From assembly GCA_023053685.1 (NCBI GenBank), contig JALIGW010000002.1, positions 44,575,278 through 44,639,277 on the forward strand: DNA of 64,000 bases, read 5' to 3'. Source of the DNA: Diadophis punctatus similis. Taxonomy: Eukaryota > Chordata > Lepidosauria > Squamata > Dipsadidae. Below are positions 11,407 to 22,086 of this stretch, piece by piece. The translations under genes were made by a program, and so were the position numbers. Positions within the stretch are counted from its first letter, which is position 1; each line of letters opens with the position of its first letter. Below the pieces are notes generated by a model, which saw only the letters and a program-made list of their open reading frames with translations, was not told the origin of the DNA and made no database searches.

Positions 11407-11580
11407 GGGGCCGCGGTGGCTCAGGTGGTAAGATGCTGAACCTGTGCTCCGATGAGGTCGGCAGCTCAGCGGCTCAATTCCCGTGAGTGAATAAAGCACG
11501 TAGGGGCAGGAAAGGAGCCTCCCCCGATTGCCTACTGGCATTCAGGCGTACCATGGGCAAGATAACACTGCCCGAAAAAA
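11407..11580 (+). repeat. tRNA-derived SINE, second family
   Basis: A polymerase III promoter is visible: box A-like TGGCTCAGGTGG at 11417-11428 and box B-like GGCTCAATTCCCG at 11471-11483. The tail is GCCCGAAAAAAA. The sequence differs from the SINE at 10879 and 53117, so it is a separate family. It is not a tRNA gene: no cloverleaf can be folded past the B box. Confidence 0.8.
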
Positions 11581-11983
11581 ATTCCTTTCACAGAGGCAGC
11601 CAGCCACTTTGATATCCCTGACTAACACGTGCCATACACTTTAAAAAAAAGGTGATATAGGCAAAACTGGAAATTTGAAAGAAAAAAAAACCTAGCTCAG
11701 AAGGATATAACAGCAATCCATGTATGTATTGCTGCAAAAACGTAGACATGTCCATGCAGTCACTAGGAGTCAAGCTCATTATAAGAGGAATATTATCTTT
11801 ACAATTAACCACACATTATATGTAAAAAAAACCTCAGGGTGTTCACCGACAGATTGTTGAGGTTTATGGGATCCAGTTTCTATAAGTAATACCTGCTCAA
11901 TATAATGATGTGTTGCTGGAGAGATAGTATAAATAATGGGTTTTGAGAGGTCATTGGGAATATCCCAGAACTACAGACTAGAC

Positions 11984-12100
11984 CAGGGGTGTCAAACTGG
12001 TGGCCACCCCCAGGCCACTCCCACCCCAGCTCCGTGAATGGGGAAAACATCGCAAAACGTCACGTGACGGCAGTGTGATGTGGCAAGTTTGACACCCGTG
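11984..12100. mobile_element. Short hAT-like MITE, 117 bp
   Basis: Ends CAGGGGTGTCAAACT and AGTTTGACACCCGTG, flanked by a perfect 8-bp duplication GACTAGAC (11976-11983 and 12101-12108). Same end family as the element at 252-684 but with a very short interior containing CACGTGACGG. Confidence 0.9.
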
Positions 12101-12439
12101 GACTAGACCATGAAAATAATAATACAAAAATACTTGAACTTGCAGACCAAAGTTAAACACTTACGGAAAGAGAAATTTGTTGTTATACCAATTGTGATTT
12201 GAGCCCTCAGAGTTATATCTAAAGGACTTCCTTGATTTCTGGAAATACTGAATTTTTCAGACCTGGACACCCTACTTTTACAAAAAACAAAAACTCCACC
12301 TTATTTGGAACTGTCTATATTCTTAGATGCTACCTTTATAATTTTTAGGTTCTTGATTAGGATTTGAACTATTAGGTTTCTGTCAGTCTCAGACAATGAA
12401 TCTAACTATAGACTACCCACATATAATAATCCCTTAATG

Positions 12440-12585
12440 CAGGGGTGGCCAAACTATGGTTCTTTGAGGGTCTGTGGACTTCAAGTCCCAGAATTCCTGA
12501 GCTAGCCATGCATGCATGGCTAGCTCAGGAATTCTGGGAGTTGAAGTCCACAGATCCTCAAAGAACCATAGTTTGGCCACCCCTG
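12440..12585. mobile_element. Palindromic hAT-like MITE, 146 bp
   Basis: Almost the whole element is one inverted repeat. CAGGGGTGGCCAAACTATGG at the left is mirrored by CCATAGTTTGGCCACCCCTG at the right, and the centre is GCCATGCATGCATGGC. Target duplications CCTTAATG (12432-12439) and CCCTAATG (12586-12593) differ by one base. RNA from either strand would form a long hairpin. Confidence 0.88.
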
Positions 12586-14176
12586 CCCTAATGTGAGGGA
12601 CTACCTTGATGTGATTGTGGAGCTTGTGTCCTCTGAGGAAGATGAGAAATATGCCAGAAGTTCAAGCATACTAAACAGTCTCATCAGAGGAGTCAAAGAA
12701 GTGCCTCTGCCGTAAACAATATGATGACATGTAATTTACAGGAACCTATACTGGACCAGTTGCTGCCCAGGTGATCAAGGACCATGCTAGGTGTTTGAAT
12801 TCCTGGACTTTGGGTGACAACTGGGCTACAGGACTCAGGACTGTTGGCTGAGCAACCAGGGCCAGCAGCTTCAGAATTACTTGCTTGCCCATGGCAAATA
12901 TTCAAAGACCAAAAACAAACAAACAAACAATGATTTGTTATTGCAAATCAGACCAAAGAGAAGAGGATATTTGAAAAGAATGCACCAGTTCTGGAAAAGA
13001 AAAACACCCAGAAACAGAAATAATAGAACAGAGTTTAATAGGTCAACCCTGATTTATAATATGAAATAAAGTATTCAGAGGAGTAGAATTGGAAGAGCTG
13101 CAAATATCTACCCAGGGCAAAGAAATCAAAGACAGTAGACAAACCAGGGGGAACAAGCCAGTGGGGAATTGATAGTAAAGTCAGTATCACTATTGAACTG
13201 TATTTTCATTTGCAAACCAGGCATCCTTTCCTCCACTTTCTCCTCAGAAAGAACAAAGTCATCTAACTGGAAAAGAAGAATATGAAATCAAGAATAACTG
13301 AGCATTTAGAACAGCAGAAAAACAACAACAGAATAATGTTGCCTGCATTAAAATTTGTTACAAACACAGCTTAAGTATTAAAAGATGCCAATACTATATA
13401 AGCATCACCAAGCTGCAAGAAACAGATTAACTGATGGGCAGCTTAGCTGCCGTTATAACTGAAGATCTTGGGTGCAAAATGCACAAAGAAGAAAAAAGGC
13501 CAATATCAAAATGGAAGAACAGGTTGGAAAATAAGATCACAAAGCAACATCAGATGCAAGCAAGCTAGAACAGAAGTGAAAGCAAAAAAGGTTGAAGAGC
13601 AAGACCAAGTAACACCTAATCAAGAAATATGTTTAGAGACAAGACCAAGGAAGCACTGGAAATAATAAAGTAACGAATAATAGCCATAGCCAAGAAAATC
13701 AACAGGAATGAAGCTCGAATTGCACACTACAGGCAGAATTTCCAATTTCAGTTAAAACAAAAGTATTTCTACCAATCCATCAATGGAGAGACTATAATGA
13801 GCCAGCCAACACCTTACAAAGAATAGATATGCAGATCTGGGAACAGTTATGGGACCACCCAAAGAAATACAACATGAATGCAGATTGGATAAATGAGGTG
13901 AAAAGGGAGGGAGGGAGGGGTGAAGCTGAAACGAAAGAACTCGTAATAACAGCAGAAATGGCAAAGAAAAGGGCAAGGAAAATCAAGGCCTGGTCAGCAC
14001 CAGTTGAAGATGAACTGCATTTATGTACAGTAACTGATCTGCACCCACTCATTGCCAAGCAGTTTAACAAATATTGCAAGGAGGTGAAATTGAAGATTGG
14101 TTAACATCTGCCAAAACCTACCTGATAATGAAAGATCCAACAAAAGGGACACCACTAAACAACTACAGGCCAATTA

Positions 14177-14578
14177 CGAGGGTGAGTCAAAAGGTAATGC
14201 CATTTTCTTTAGGACAGGTATAATTACCAACACAGGAACATGTAGCATACATCAAAATGAAGCTGGTCCTCTGTGGATCACATCCCTACTTCTCAACATT
14301 GTCACCGTTTCTCTCAATAGCAATGTTCCACCTTCAAATGAGAGCATGAATCCCTGTCTCGTAAAATTTTGTTGACTGTTCTTTGAGCCACTTCTTCACT
14401 GCAGTTTTTACTTCCTCGTCACTGGAATAATAAACCTCCATACTCACCAGATTTAGCGCCTTCAGACTATCATCTCTTCGGCCCCATGAAAGAGGGTTTG
14501 AGAGGCAAACATTATTCCAGATGTTTAATCTGGATTATTATTAAGAATAATGTTCTTAATAATAAGAACATTATTCTT
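14177..14578 (+). mobile_element. Internally deleted mariner element in the LINE
   Basis: It starts near GAGGGTGAGTCAAAAGGTAA, a mariner-type end, directly after the LINE motif NNYRPIT. It contains the translation PYSPDLAPSDYHLFGPMKEG (about 14436-14495), the conserved C-terminal block around the last catalytic aspartate of mariner transposases. Most of the transposase is deleted. The right limit is taken as the hairpin at 14543-14578 because the LINE frame resumes at 14581. Confidence 0.75.
14543..14578. repeat. Perfect 16-bp-arm hairpin
   Basis: The arms AAGAATAATGTTCTTA (14543-14558) and TAAGAACATTATTCTT (14563-14578) are exact reverse complements around a 4-base loop. Confidence 0.9.
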
Positions 14579-14996
14579 TAGATGGACAATCTGAATCTAT
14601 ATGGAAAAACACCATCGGAAATAGAATTGTTGCTCAACACTGCCCGTATATTCAGACAAAATATTAGTTTGGCCTGGACAAAAATACCACCTTCACCATC
14701 AGCAGGAGAAAAATTGTGAAAACTGAAGGAATCAAGATGACTTATTGAAATAACATCAAGAATCTGGATGAAGATGATCATTATGAATATCTGAGCATCC
14801 TTCAAGCTGACAGCATCAAGCACACTAAAGTCAAGAAGAAGGTTAGTAATAAATACATCATGAGAGCAAAGATCTTAAAATCCAAACTCATTGGCATAAA
14901 TGCCATCAAGGTGATTAATACCCAGGTAATCCCAGTCATTAGATACATCTGAAATATTGAACTGAACTCAAGCAGACTTAGAAGCCCTGGATAAGG

Positions 14997-14997
<1 letters not shown>

Positions 14998-15041
<44 letters not shown>
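14998..15041 (+). repeat. (AAC)n microsatellite
   Basis: About 14 uninterrupted trinucleotide units inside the decayed LINE. It gives a leucine run on the minus strand that should not be taken as a protein. Confidence 0.97.
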
Positions 15042-15042
<1 letters not shown>

Positions 15043-15400
15043 TTATGCCCTTCATCCATGCAATGATTTTGGCAAGACTCAATTTACCAAGACGTATAGG
15101 GCATGGAAGAAGAAAAGGGGACATTGGAAGAATATTTGAAGGTCAGTGAAAAAGATTCACTTGAAGCTAGTATACAATGAAGGCTTACTGAATACCAGAG
15201 AAATTAAATTAGCCATTACATAAAAACAATAGCACGCAAAGCAGATAAGGACAAGATCTGGCAATGGCTAAGAGCAGGAAAATTGAAGAAAGGGGCTAAT
15301 TATGGTGTCACAAAAACAAGCCTTAAGAACAAATGCATATAAAGCCACAATTGAGAAGACAACAGATAGCAGAGAAGCTGAAGAAACAATGGGCCATGTA

Positions 15401-15738
15401 CCGTATTTTTTGGAGTATAAGACGCACCGGAGTATAAGACGCACCTTAGTTTTTGGGGAGGAAAATAGGGGAAAACAATCTGCCTACCAGGTATTCATCT
15501 GGCTAGCGTCCTTAGTCTGGTCAGCTTCAGCACATTATTTTATCTCCTGGTTAGGACTTAAAAAAACCTCCTTCTGAGAGAGTAACAATGAAAAAGCCTG
15601 CAAGGTAAGAGCTGGGAAGATCTGTTAGCACCTAGTTAGGGCTGGAAAAAAAAGCTACATTCGAAGTATAAGGCGCACCCAAATTTTCAGCCACTTTTAG
15701 GGAGGAAAAAGGTGCGTCTTATACTCCGAAAAATACGG
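15401..15738. mobile_element. TA-flanked element, CCGTATTTTTyGGAGTATAAGACGCACC ends
   Basis: The left end reads CCGTATTTTTTGGAGTATAA and the right end TTATACTCCGAAAAATACGG; both are flanked by TA (15399-15400 and 15739-15740). Inside each end the phrase AGTATAAGACGCACC is repeated twice, giving subterminal repeats. A TA target and no coding capacity suggest a Tc1/mariner-type non-autonomous element, but the superfamily is inference. A 974-bp relative lies at 54823-55796. Confidence 0.8.
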
Positions 15739-16110
15739 TAGTTAGTTGCTGCAATAAAATTGCACAGATTGATTATAAACAATAGCATAAGAAAATAGCA
15801 ACAATGGTTTATTGGAATATCTGCAAGAAAAAACTGGTGGATCCACAAATAGAGTAATAGAAAATGAAAAATAAAAAATGGTCTGGACTTTAACATTCAA
15901 ACAGATAAGCATCTGCTACACAACACTCCTGATATAACAATTGTTGATATGGAAGGACAAGAAAGTCTGGATAATGGGTGTGGCAATATCTGGAGACAGC
16001 AGAATAGTAGAGAAATAACTCTAGAAAATTATGAAAAGAACTGCAAGTAGAAGTAGAATGACTGTGGCAAAAAAGAAGAGATAGTACCAATAGTAATAGG
16101 TGCCTTGGGT

Positions 16111-16990
16111 GCTACTCTGAAACACCTGGAGCACCACTTGAACACCATCGGCATTAACAAAATCACCACCAGTCAATTGCAAAAGGAAGCTTTATTTATA
16201 ACAGCTTACATCCTGCAGTGATACCTTTAATATTATTAATCTGTCTTTCCCGGGTCATTAGGAAATTTAAACATCTGGCTGATTGTACAACCAGCCATAA
16301 TAATAAAAACATACCACAAAGAGCAGTGATAAACTACTTCCTCATTGTTGCCAAAAAAATTAGATGGATATCTCCATAGTCTACTTAAGGAAGACTTTCT
16401 TATAAATTAAAGCAAACTAAAAATAACTTTGTAAAATATAGGCAATGTTGCTTTAAAAACTGTTTTAAACTAAATTAATTTACAATTATTACTGAAACTT
16501 GATTTTATAAATAGGAAATGAAAGCAATTTTTGTTAGCAAGCTATCCTAAATCAGGATCCTGTAATATAAATTTAAATGGATTAAATGACTGTCAGGATT
16601 AGTAATAGAAAACAGACCTGAAGTGGCTCTCACTATAATCAAAGGAACTAATTATTTTCCATAGTAACAATTTGAGTTCACTAGCAATTGCCATTAATAT
16701 AGAAATATTGCTCTTGAAAAATCCCATCTCAATGCAGATACAAATTCTTCAGCTAAATAGGATAAAATAATTCTGTTTTAGATATGTTTTCAAGTCCAGC
16801 TATTACTTTTCCCCTGACTCCATTTTATTTTGTTTTCCTCTTTGCTCTGTAAAGGTTGTGTCCTTTCCTGTTCTCATTGACAAGTTACCCCTCCCCTCTC
16901 TGTGTAGATTGTCCAGGCAGCAAACTGACAAGAGTCAGGATGAGTAGGAAAAGGGAAGCATTTGGGTATGAACCATAGTCTTTTACATTC
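16111..16990. other. Intronic stretch upstream of promoter 1A
   Basis: AT-rich, with possible further LINE decay up to about 16250. I see no gene. The last 100 bases merge into the promoter. Confidence 0.4.
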
Positions 16991-16994
16991 TCCG

Positions 16995-17051
16995 AAGCAA
17001 GCAGGCCATTGGCTGAATTGGGCTGGGCACCCACGTGATTGGAATGTGGCT
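16995..17051 (+). promoter_or_regulatory. APC: APC promoter 1A core
   Basis: The order of motifs follows the human 1A promoter as I remember it. There is an inverted CCAAT (CATTGGCTG, 17007-17015), then GGCTGGG, an E-box CACGTG (17032-17037; bound by USF factors in human) and a second ATTGG (17038-17042). These are followed by the start-region phrase ATGTGGCTGTATTGG (17044-17058), identical to human by memory. Unlike human 1A, the block is CpG-poor: only the E-box CpG and very few others remain. No TATA box is seen. Confidence 0.85.
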
Positions 17052-17142
17052 GTATTGGCTCTAACTGTAGCGCAGTCATTGAATACAGGAGGCTACTGGA
17101 TATTATAGACTGAATGGAGGTGCAGTCAGCATCGGAGATGGG
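17052..17142 (+). other. APC: APC leader exon 1A
   Basis: Leader exon, about 91 nt. It starts GTATTGG, the same as the human reference mRNA start by memory, contains GACTGAATGGAGGTGC where human has GACAGAATGGAGGTGC, and ends GAGATGGG before a donor GTAGGT at 17143. Exon 2 at 33463 begins GTCC as in human. The exon holds the start of a 25-codon upstream ORF (17114). Antisense ORFs over this stretch are shadows of conserved regulatory sequence. Confidence 0.87.
17114..17142 (+). promoter_or_regulatory. Upstream ORF, first part (joins 33463-33511)
   Basis: Nine codons plus two bases in exon 1A, starting MEVQSASEM, continue after splicing into exon 2 (33463-33511) and stop at TAA 33509-33511, ending HMISC. 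The product is 25 residues. The ORF passes the APC start (33481) in another frame, overlapping its first ten codons. Human exon 1A/2, from memory, gives a 25-residue ORF beginning MEV and ending HMISC. The start context GACTGAATGG has A at -3 and G at +4, close to optimal. It should reduce APC translation from 1A transcripts; that is inference. Confidence 0.75.
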
Positions 17143-19015
17143 GTAGGTGTACATTGGCATTGTGCTCTTAATAGAAACTAGCATTTGTATCTCCGGCAAT
17201 GGGCTGATCCATGCATTTGTATTGACAAATATTACAGAGGGCAGCCTGGTGGTTTTTACCCGTCTCCTCATTTTGACTTTTACAGAAATATACGAGAGAC
17301 AGATTCTTAGCATTATAATCCATGTTTTTGATAGGCTGGAAGAAGGTGGTAATGGTGCATTTAGAAGGCAGTTGGGAAAAAAAGATGTCTTGATCGGGAA
17401 CAAAAGATTGTTTTAAAGGTTTGACATAGAAAATGGGAAAATGGTATCTTAGGAGACGGATAAAGGGCAACAAAGAATGAAACGGATTCATTGCTTAGAG
17501 GAATGAGAACTGAGCCCATTGAAATCCTCTGGTTCTCCTTCTCCTCCTCCTTCTCCTCCCTCCTGTCACAGAAGCAGCAGCCAGAGAAAAAGACACAAAG
17601 CCACACAGGAGATGCCTTGATGTGAATCTAACAGCCCCGCAAAATAGAGGCTGTATTATAGAAGATGAGGCAAGTATTATAGAAAGCAAATTATTCTAGC
17701 TTTGAAATATTTGATTTGACATTGGGAAACCAGGAAGATTCTGTAATGAAAATGGTGCAAAATCATATGCCTTTGTTACTGACATGATGTGTAAGTGGCA
17801 CTTCCGCGGTTTGCTGCAGCAGCTTTTGCTTCCTTACTAAAAAGAAAAAGCTACCTAGAGACAAGAATGTTTCCTGCATTGCTGCAATCAGGAATGTAAT
17901 AAAGCAGCTGCCACCTGAAAAAAAGCAATTGCTGAAATAGAAAATAAAGATGAATATTGGTCTCTTCTTTTGCTTTCATCAACCGAAGCTATCTGACTTA
18001 TGTTATATTCATTATCAAAAAGATTCTGAGAGTTATTCAGTCTTGGATAATATTAATAAATAGCAAATGAGATTTTTTTTGTTTTTTTCTTGTCATAGTT
18101 TTTTAATGTAATAATTAGGTCATCTTAGATATTTCGGTATGGATGAAAAATGAAGGATTTTTCAGTATCAGCAGAATTATAAATAGTAAAGCAATGCAAT
18201 ATTTTAAAGTAAATGAATAAATCGAAAAAATATTTGGTAACATAAGCAGCAGATAGCATTTTAGAGGAAATTTGCTGCTTTTGTGGGAAGAGGTGGGTAA
18301 TCCAGATTATTGTTTAAAATCCGTTATCTACTCTAAATTTAGAAATGCTAATTTTTTTCTACATGTGTATGCTTTTATTTTCCTGTTTTTGTTACAACAT
18401 TAATTGCATTCATGTGTATTGTCTAATTTTAATTATGTCAACCAATATTCCTTATTTTAAAAGAGTGGGGAGGAAGACTTAACTATAGTTAGGGCAGCCC
18501 AGTTGAAATCCATGAGGCTTCAGTCATGAACTGAATAAATGGAATCCCATTGATTTCAACTGGTCTTTAATCTTGAATCTCACCTAATTTGTTTTCAGAA
18601 AGTGTGCAAATTAAACATTCAAGATAATGTTATGATTTTAATAATTACAGCAAAGGGTATAAAACATAACCTGCTATTTAAATAAATTTAACAGAAGAAG
18701 ACTAAATAACAGTGCTGTGTATAACATCTGATACTGAAGTTCCATTGAACTCAATGTTATTTTTTTCTTGCTTAACATGTAGACGTTTGCACTTGGTATC
18801 TATATGAAAAGTATTGTATGAATACTTTTTTATGAAATGTATTTTAGTATATGTAATTTTAACCATTCAGACTTAAAGATCTACGTATTACTATATAAAT
18901 TGGTAGCAGTTCCAAAAGGCTAACAAATAAATAACTATGGCACTTAATAGTAGTAGAAGATGAAGGGAGAATAATCTATCCATAAAGGAGAATATTTGTA
19001 GCTTAGGGTTGAAAT
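17143..19015. other. Intron 1, nothing recognised
   Basis: A pyrimidine-rich stretch CTCCTTCTCCTCC lies near 17533. An inverted short phrase, CCAGTTGAAATC (about 18499) and GATTTCAACTGG (about 18553), is spaced by about 50 bases. Otherwise AT-rich with no feature I can name. Confidence 0.4.
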
Positions 19016-19130
19016 GTGGGGTCCTTGGTGCTCTCAGAGCTTGGTTGTTTTCTTGCAGACGTTTCATTACCCAAAATAGCTAACGGCAGTGCAAGTGAAT
19101 AATCTAGGAAATAATCTACTTGGTTTTGTG
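19016..19130 (+). repeat. Fragment of the GTCCTTGGTGCTCTC repeat
   Basis: Reads GTCCTTGGTGCTCTCAGAGC, TTGTTTTCTTGCAGACG and TTTCATTACCCAA. It is the same family as the palindromic repeat split at 36038-36093 and 42364-42622. Class undetermined; common in squamate DNA by my memory. Confidence 0.6.
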
Positions 19131-19251
19131 GGTGTGAACAGAAAGATACATCCTATTAGCATGATATATACCGTAGCGCAAAACTAGTTGGGTGCCCTTG
19201 CTGCTAATCCTCTTTGTGCAAGGAAAATGCAGAGAGAGATGGGAATCTCAG

Positions 19252-20205
19252 GAGTCAGAATCAGAATAGAGCTGGAAGGTACCTTGGAGGTTTTCTAGTC
19301 CACCTCCAGGAGATCCTATGCCAGTGATGGCGAACCTTTTTTTCCTCGAGTGCCGAAATAGTGCACGCGCCCACTATCACACGTGCGTGCGTGCCCACAC
19401 CCATAATTCAAAGCCCCTCACTCGCCCCACCCCCCTGCGCATGCGTGCGCAACCCATCCCACTCCCCCGTTTCCTGACTTCCAGTGGGCCCGGTAGGCCC
19501 GTTTTTTGCCCTCCCCAGGCTCCAGAGGCTTTCTTGGAGCTTGGGGAGGGCAAAAACGCTCCACCCCCGCCGCCCTGGAGGCCCTCCAGAGGCCGAAATC
19601 GCCCTCCCAGAGCCTCCGCGTGAGCCAAAAATCAGCTGGCGGGCACGCACATGCACACTGGAGCTGAGCTAGAGCAACGGCTCGCGTGCCGGCAGATATG
19701 GCTCCGCGTGCCACCTGTGGCACCCGTGCCATAGGTTCGCCATCACTGTCCTATGCCATTTCAGATAAGTGACTATCCAGTCTCTTCTTAAAAACCTCCC
19801 ATGATGAAGCACCCACAATGTTTGAAGGCAAATTGTTCCACTGGTTAATTGTCCTCACTGTTAGGAAGTTTCTCCACAATTCCAGGTTGCTTCTCTCCTT
19901 GATTAGTTTCCATCCATTTTTTCTTGTCCTGCCCTCTAGTGCTTTGGAAAATAAATTGACCCCCTCCTCTTTGTGGCAGCCTCTCAAATACTGGAATATG
20001 GTATCATGTCCCCCCCCCCAGTCCTTCTTTTCTCTAGACTAGCCAAACCCAAATCCTGCAACTGTTCTTCATATGTTTTAATCTCCAGGCCTTTAATCAT
20101 CTTAGTTGCTCTTCTTTGCACTTTTTCCAAAGTCTTAATATCCTTTTTGTAATGTGATGACCAAAACAGGTTGCAGTATTCCAAGTGTGGGCTTTATAAA
20201 GCGGT
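19252..20205 (-). mobile_element. CR1 LINE 3' part, reverse, split by an hAT element
   Basis: The 3' end (GAGCTGGAAGGTACCTTGG) lies at 19270. After the hAT insertion at 19322-19748, the reverse transcriptase tail continues in reverse in two frames: NQWNNLPSNIV and MRGCHKEEGVNLFSK (19751-19987), then MEYCNLFWSSHYKK and RRATKMIKGLEIKTYEEQLQ (19984-20184). A frameshift separates them at a C-run near 20010. Confidence 0.92.
19322..19748. mobile_element. Non-autonomous hAT-like element, CAGTGATGGCGAACC copy 3
   Basis: It is 427 bp with ends CAGTGATGGCGAACC and GGTTCGCCATCACTG and a perfect 8-bp duplication TCCTATGC (19314-19321 and 19749-19756). It splits the CR1 element and so is younger than it. 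The short frames within it are not genes. Confidence 0.92.
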
Positions 20206-20758
20206 TCTAAAAATAATGGCATTGACCTTTCACCTGTCGGTCAGAGAAACAACTGTTACTTAATTTGGACTGATAATTTTAAGCCCCAACCTCACTGACT
20301 TTATGAAAACCTTTATGCTTGGCGAATGGGGAAAATGCAACTCTACTGACCTCTTAGTTGGATTGAATTTATACTGTATTATATGTTGTGAAAACTATAA
20401 TCAATAATATATAATCACCAAATTGCAGTGAGGAAGACAAAACCTAAACCATACAATGCAAATGACAAATAATGCTTCCTAATCCTAAACTTTGGAAGCA
20501 CATGAAGTGCCTAAACTTCGGAAGCACATGAAGTGCATGGAATGCATGTGCAGAACAGCAGAATGATTGACAACATGTTGAATAGCCCTAGAGCAGGAGT
20601 GCTGAAATTCTAGTAAAGTGCTATCTGGTGCAGTCATTGCCTCTATTCCCGGGGCCTGTTTGCTGCTTCCAGTTAAAGTCCATTCAACTTCCTGTCCTCA
20701 ATATTCTGCCCTTTGTTAATACTCTTTCCATTACTCTTTCCATCACTCTCGTCTCTTC
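20206..20758. other. Intron 1 with a 26-bp tandem duplication
   Basis: Two 26-bp copies of CTAAACTTTGGAAGCACATG... lie head to tail at 20485-20510 and 20511-20536, differing at one base. I see nothing else. Confidence 0.6.
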
Positions 20759-21044
20759 CAGAGGTGGGTTCCTCCCGGTTCGGACCAGTTCTTTAGAAAT
20801 GGTAGCGGGAATTTCCCCCTGCTCGCCGAACCGGGAGTGATGGCCGGCTGGCCACATCCACGAACCGGCGCCATAGGCGGCACCATCTTGTTTTTCGCTT
20901 CTGCGCATGCGCAGAAGCTGAGTTTTCAGCACTGCGCATGCGTGCACATAGCTGTGCAGCATGGCCGCACGGCGCAACGCGCATGCGCCCACGCGGTGCG
21001 GGAGGAAGCAAACCGGCAGCGAGGTAAGTTAGAACCCAACCCTG
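20759..21044. mobile_element. hAT-like element, CAGAGGTGGGTT ends
   Basis: Begins CAGAGGTGGGTTCCTCCCGG and ends AACCCAACCCTG. The flanks GTCTCTTC (20751-20758) and CCTTCTTC (21045-21052) match at six of eight bases. The interior has inverted phrases GAACCGG...CCGGTTC and two GCGCATGCGC-type palindromes. Non-coding. Confidence 0.72.
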
Positions 21045-22086
21045 CCTTCTTCCTAACTTGGAATCCCTTCTATCACCCCTTTAATTTCCTGATATCACTG
21101 CTTCCTCCACTTCTGTCTTCTAGGCCTACTCAGTTTATTTGTTGCCTGAATGCTCTTCCATTTGTGGCAGTGCATTTCCTCCTTTGCTGCTGCACTTTGT
21201 TCTTATTTTTAATCCATTGCTTTCTGCCACCTCTGATTCTCTTTTGTATGTGTGCGTTTACATCAATTTTCTTCTCCACTTCGTTTCCCCTCCACTTTGT
21301 TACTCCTTTCATTTGATTTCTTTCTTCAGATTATTTTCTTGCCTCCTCTCAATTCACTCTGCTGCTTCTCCTATCCTGTTCTCCTGTTTCAATGTTTTTT
21401 CTGTTTTTTCTGTGTTTTTTTCTCTGCTCCTTCTGCCAGATTGTGCTTGATCCGTAACAATGAAATAAGTAGTTTTTTTAATCATCAGAAGATGGAGTTG
21501 TGAAACTGAATTTCAGTATCATAGCACCCTCTATTAATAAAAATATATATCTACAGTACTTGTTATTAGTACTGTATACAGTACTTGTTAAAATAAAAAT
21601 AATGAAAAACAATAATTTAGTAAAATACTAGAGGTTACTGTCCCATCTATTTTTGAATACAATTGTTAGCATGCTGTAAAAGAGCCCTTATAATGATCAA
21701 AGACGTGTTTCTTTGCCTTGGAAAACTCATGCTGTCTTTCCTGAGGTGTCTGTTTCCACCTTATTTGTCTTATATAGGAGCTAATTAGAAAACCATTTCA
21801 AAGCTAGAATTCTGTATTAGAAGAGCGTTTGGCTCAGAACACTCATTTAAACAAATCATAATGTAGTTCGTTCATGGCTTAATACAGTGGGGAAACAGAC
21901 GATGAATAATATCATGGCTTGTTTTTAGGATAGTAATTAAAGTCTAAAAACATTTCTTTTGGTTCATTGTACTTGTGGTTTAATGTTTTGTACAGGCAGT
22001 GCATACATAGTCATTGTAAGATGGGTTGGCAGAGGAATCATTTATATCATCGGGATACAAAATATCTAAATTATAAACATATAAAG
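21045..22086. other. Intron 1, pyrimidine-rich then AT-rich
   Basis: 21045-21450 is rich in T and C on the + strand, giving low-complexity ORFs. The repeats of TACAGTACTTGTTA around 21550-21600 are short. No gene seen. Confidence 0.4.

Larger units (their letters stand above)
12594..16110 (+). mobile_element. Decayed R2/R4-like LINE
   Basis: Fragments of one non-LTR reverse transcriptase can be read in order on the + strand. MKDPTKGTPLNNYRPIT (about 14129-14177) is an early RT motif. MDNLNLYGKT (14581-14610), where the family has MDDLKLYGKT, is the catalytic aspartate region. HYEYLSILQADSIKH (about 14781-14825) and INTQVIPVIRYI (about 14918-14953) follow, then LHP (about 15049-15057). The clade call rests on my memory of these phrases; R2 and R4/Dong relatives share them. 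Stops and frameshifts are many. A CAA tract, a mariner fragment and a TA-flanked element interrupt it. The 5' limit is uncertain. Confidence 0.65.

Noticed and set aside
11407..11490. tRNA gene
   Set aside because: Box A and box B are present, but there is no full cloverleaf, and the sequence continues as a SINE with a tail.
15001..15045. Leucine-rich membrane segment on the minus strand
   Set aside because: It is an AAC microsatellite.
16885..17491. Minus-strand frames of 172 and 107 codons
   Set aside because: They lie antisense to promoter 1A and exon 1A, whose conservation is regulatory. No domain could be recognised. A processed pseudogene was considered but no homologue was apparent.
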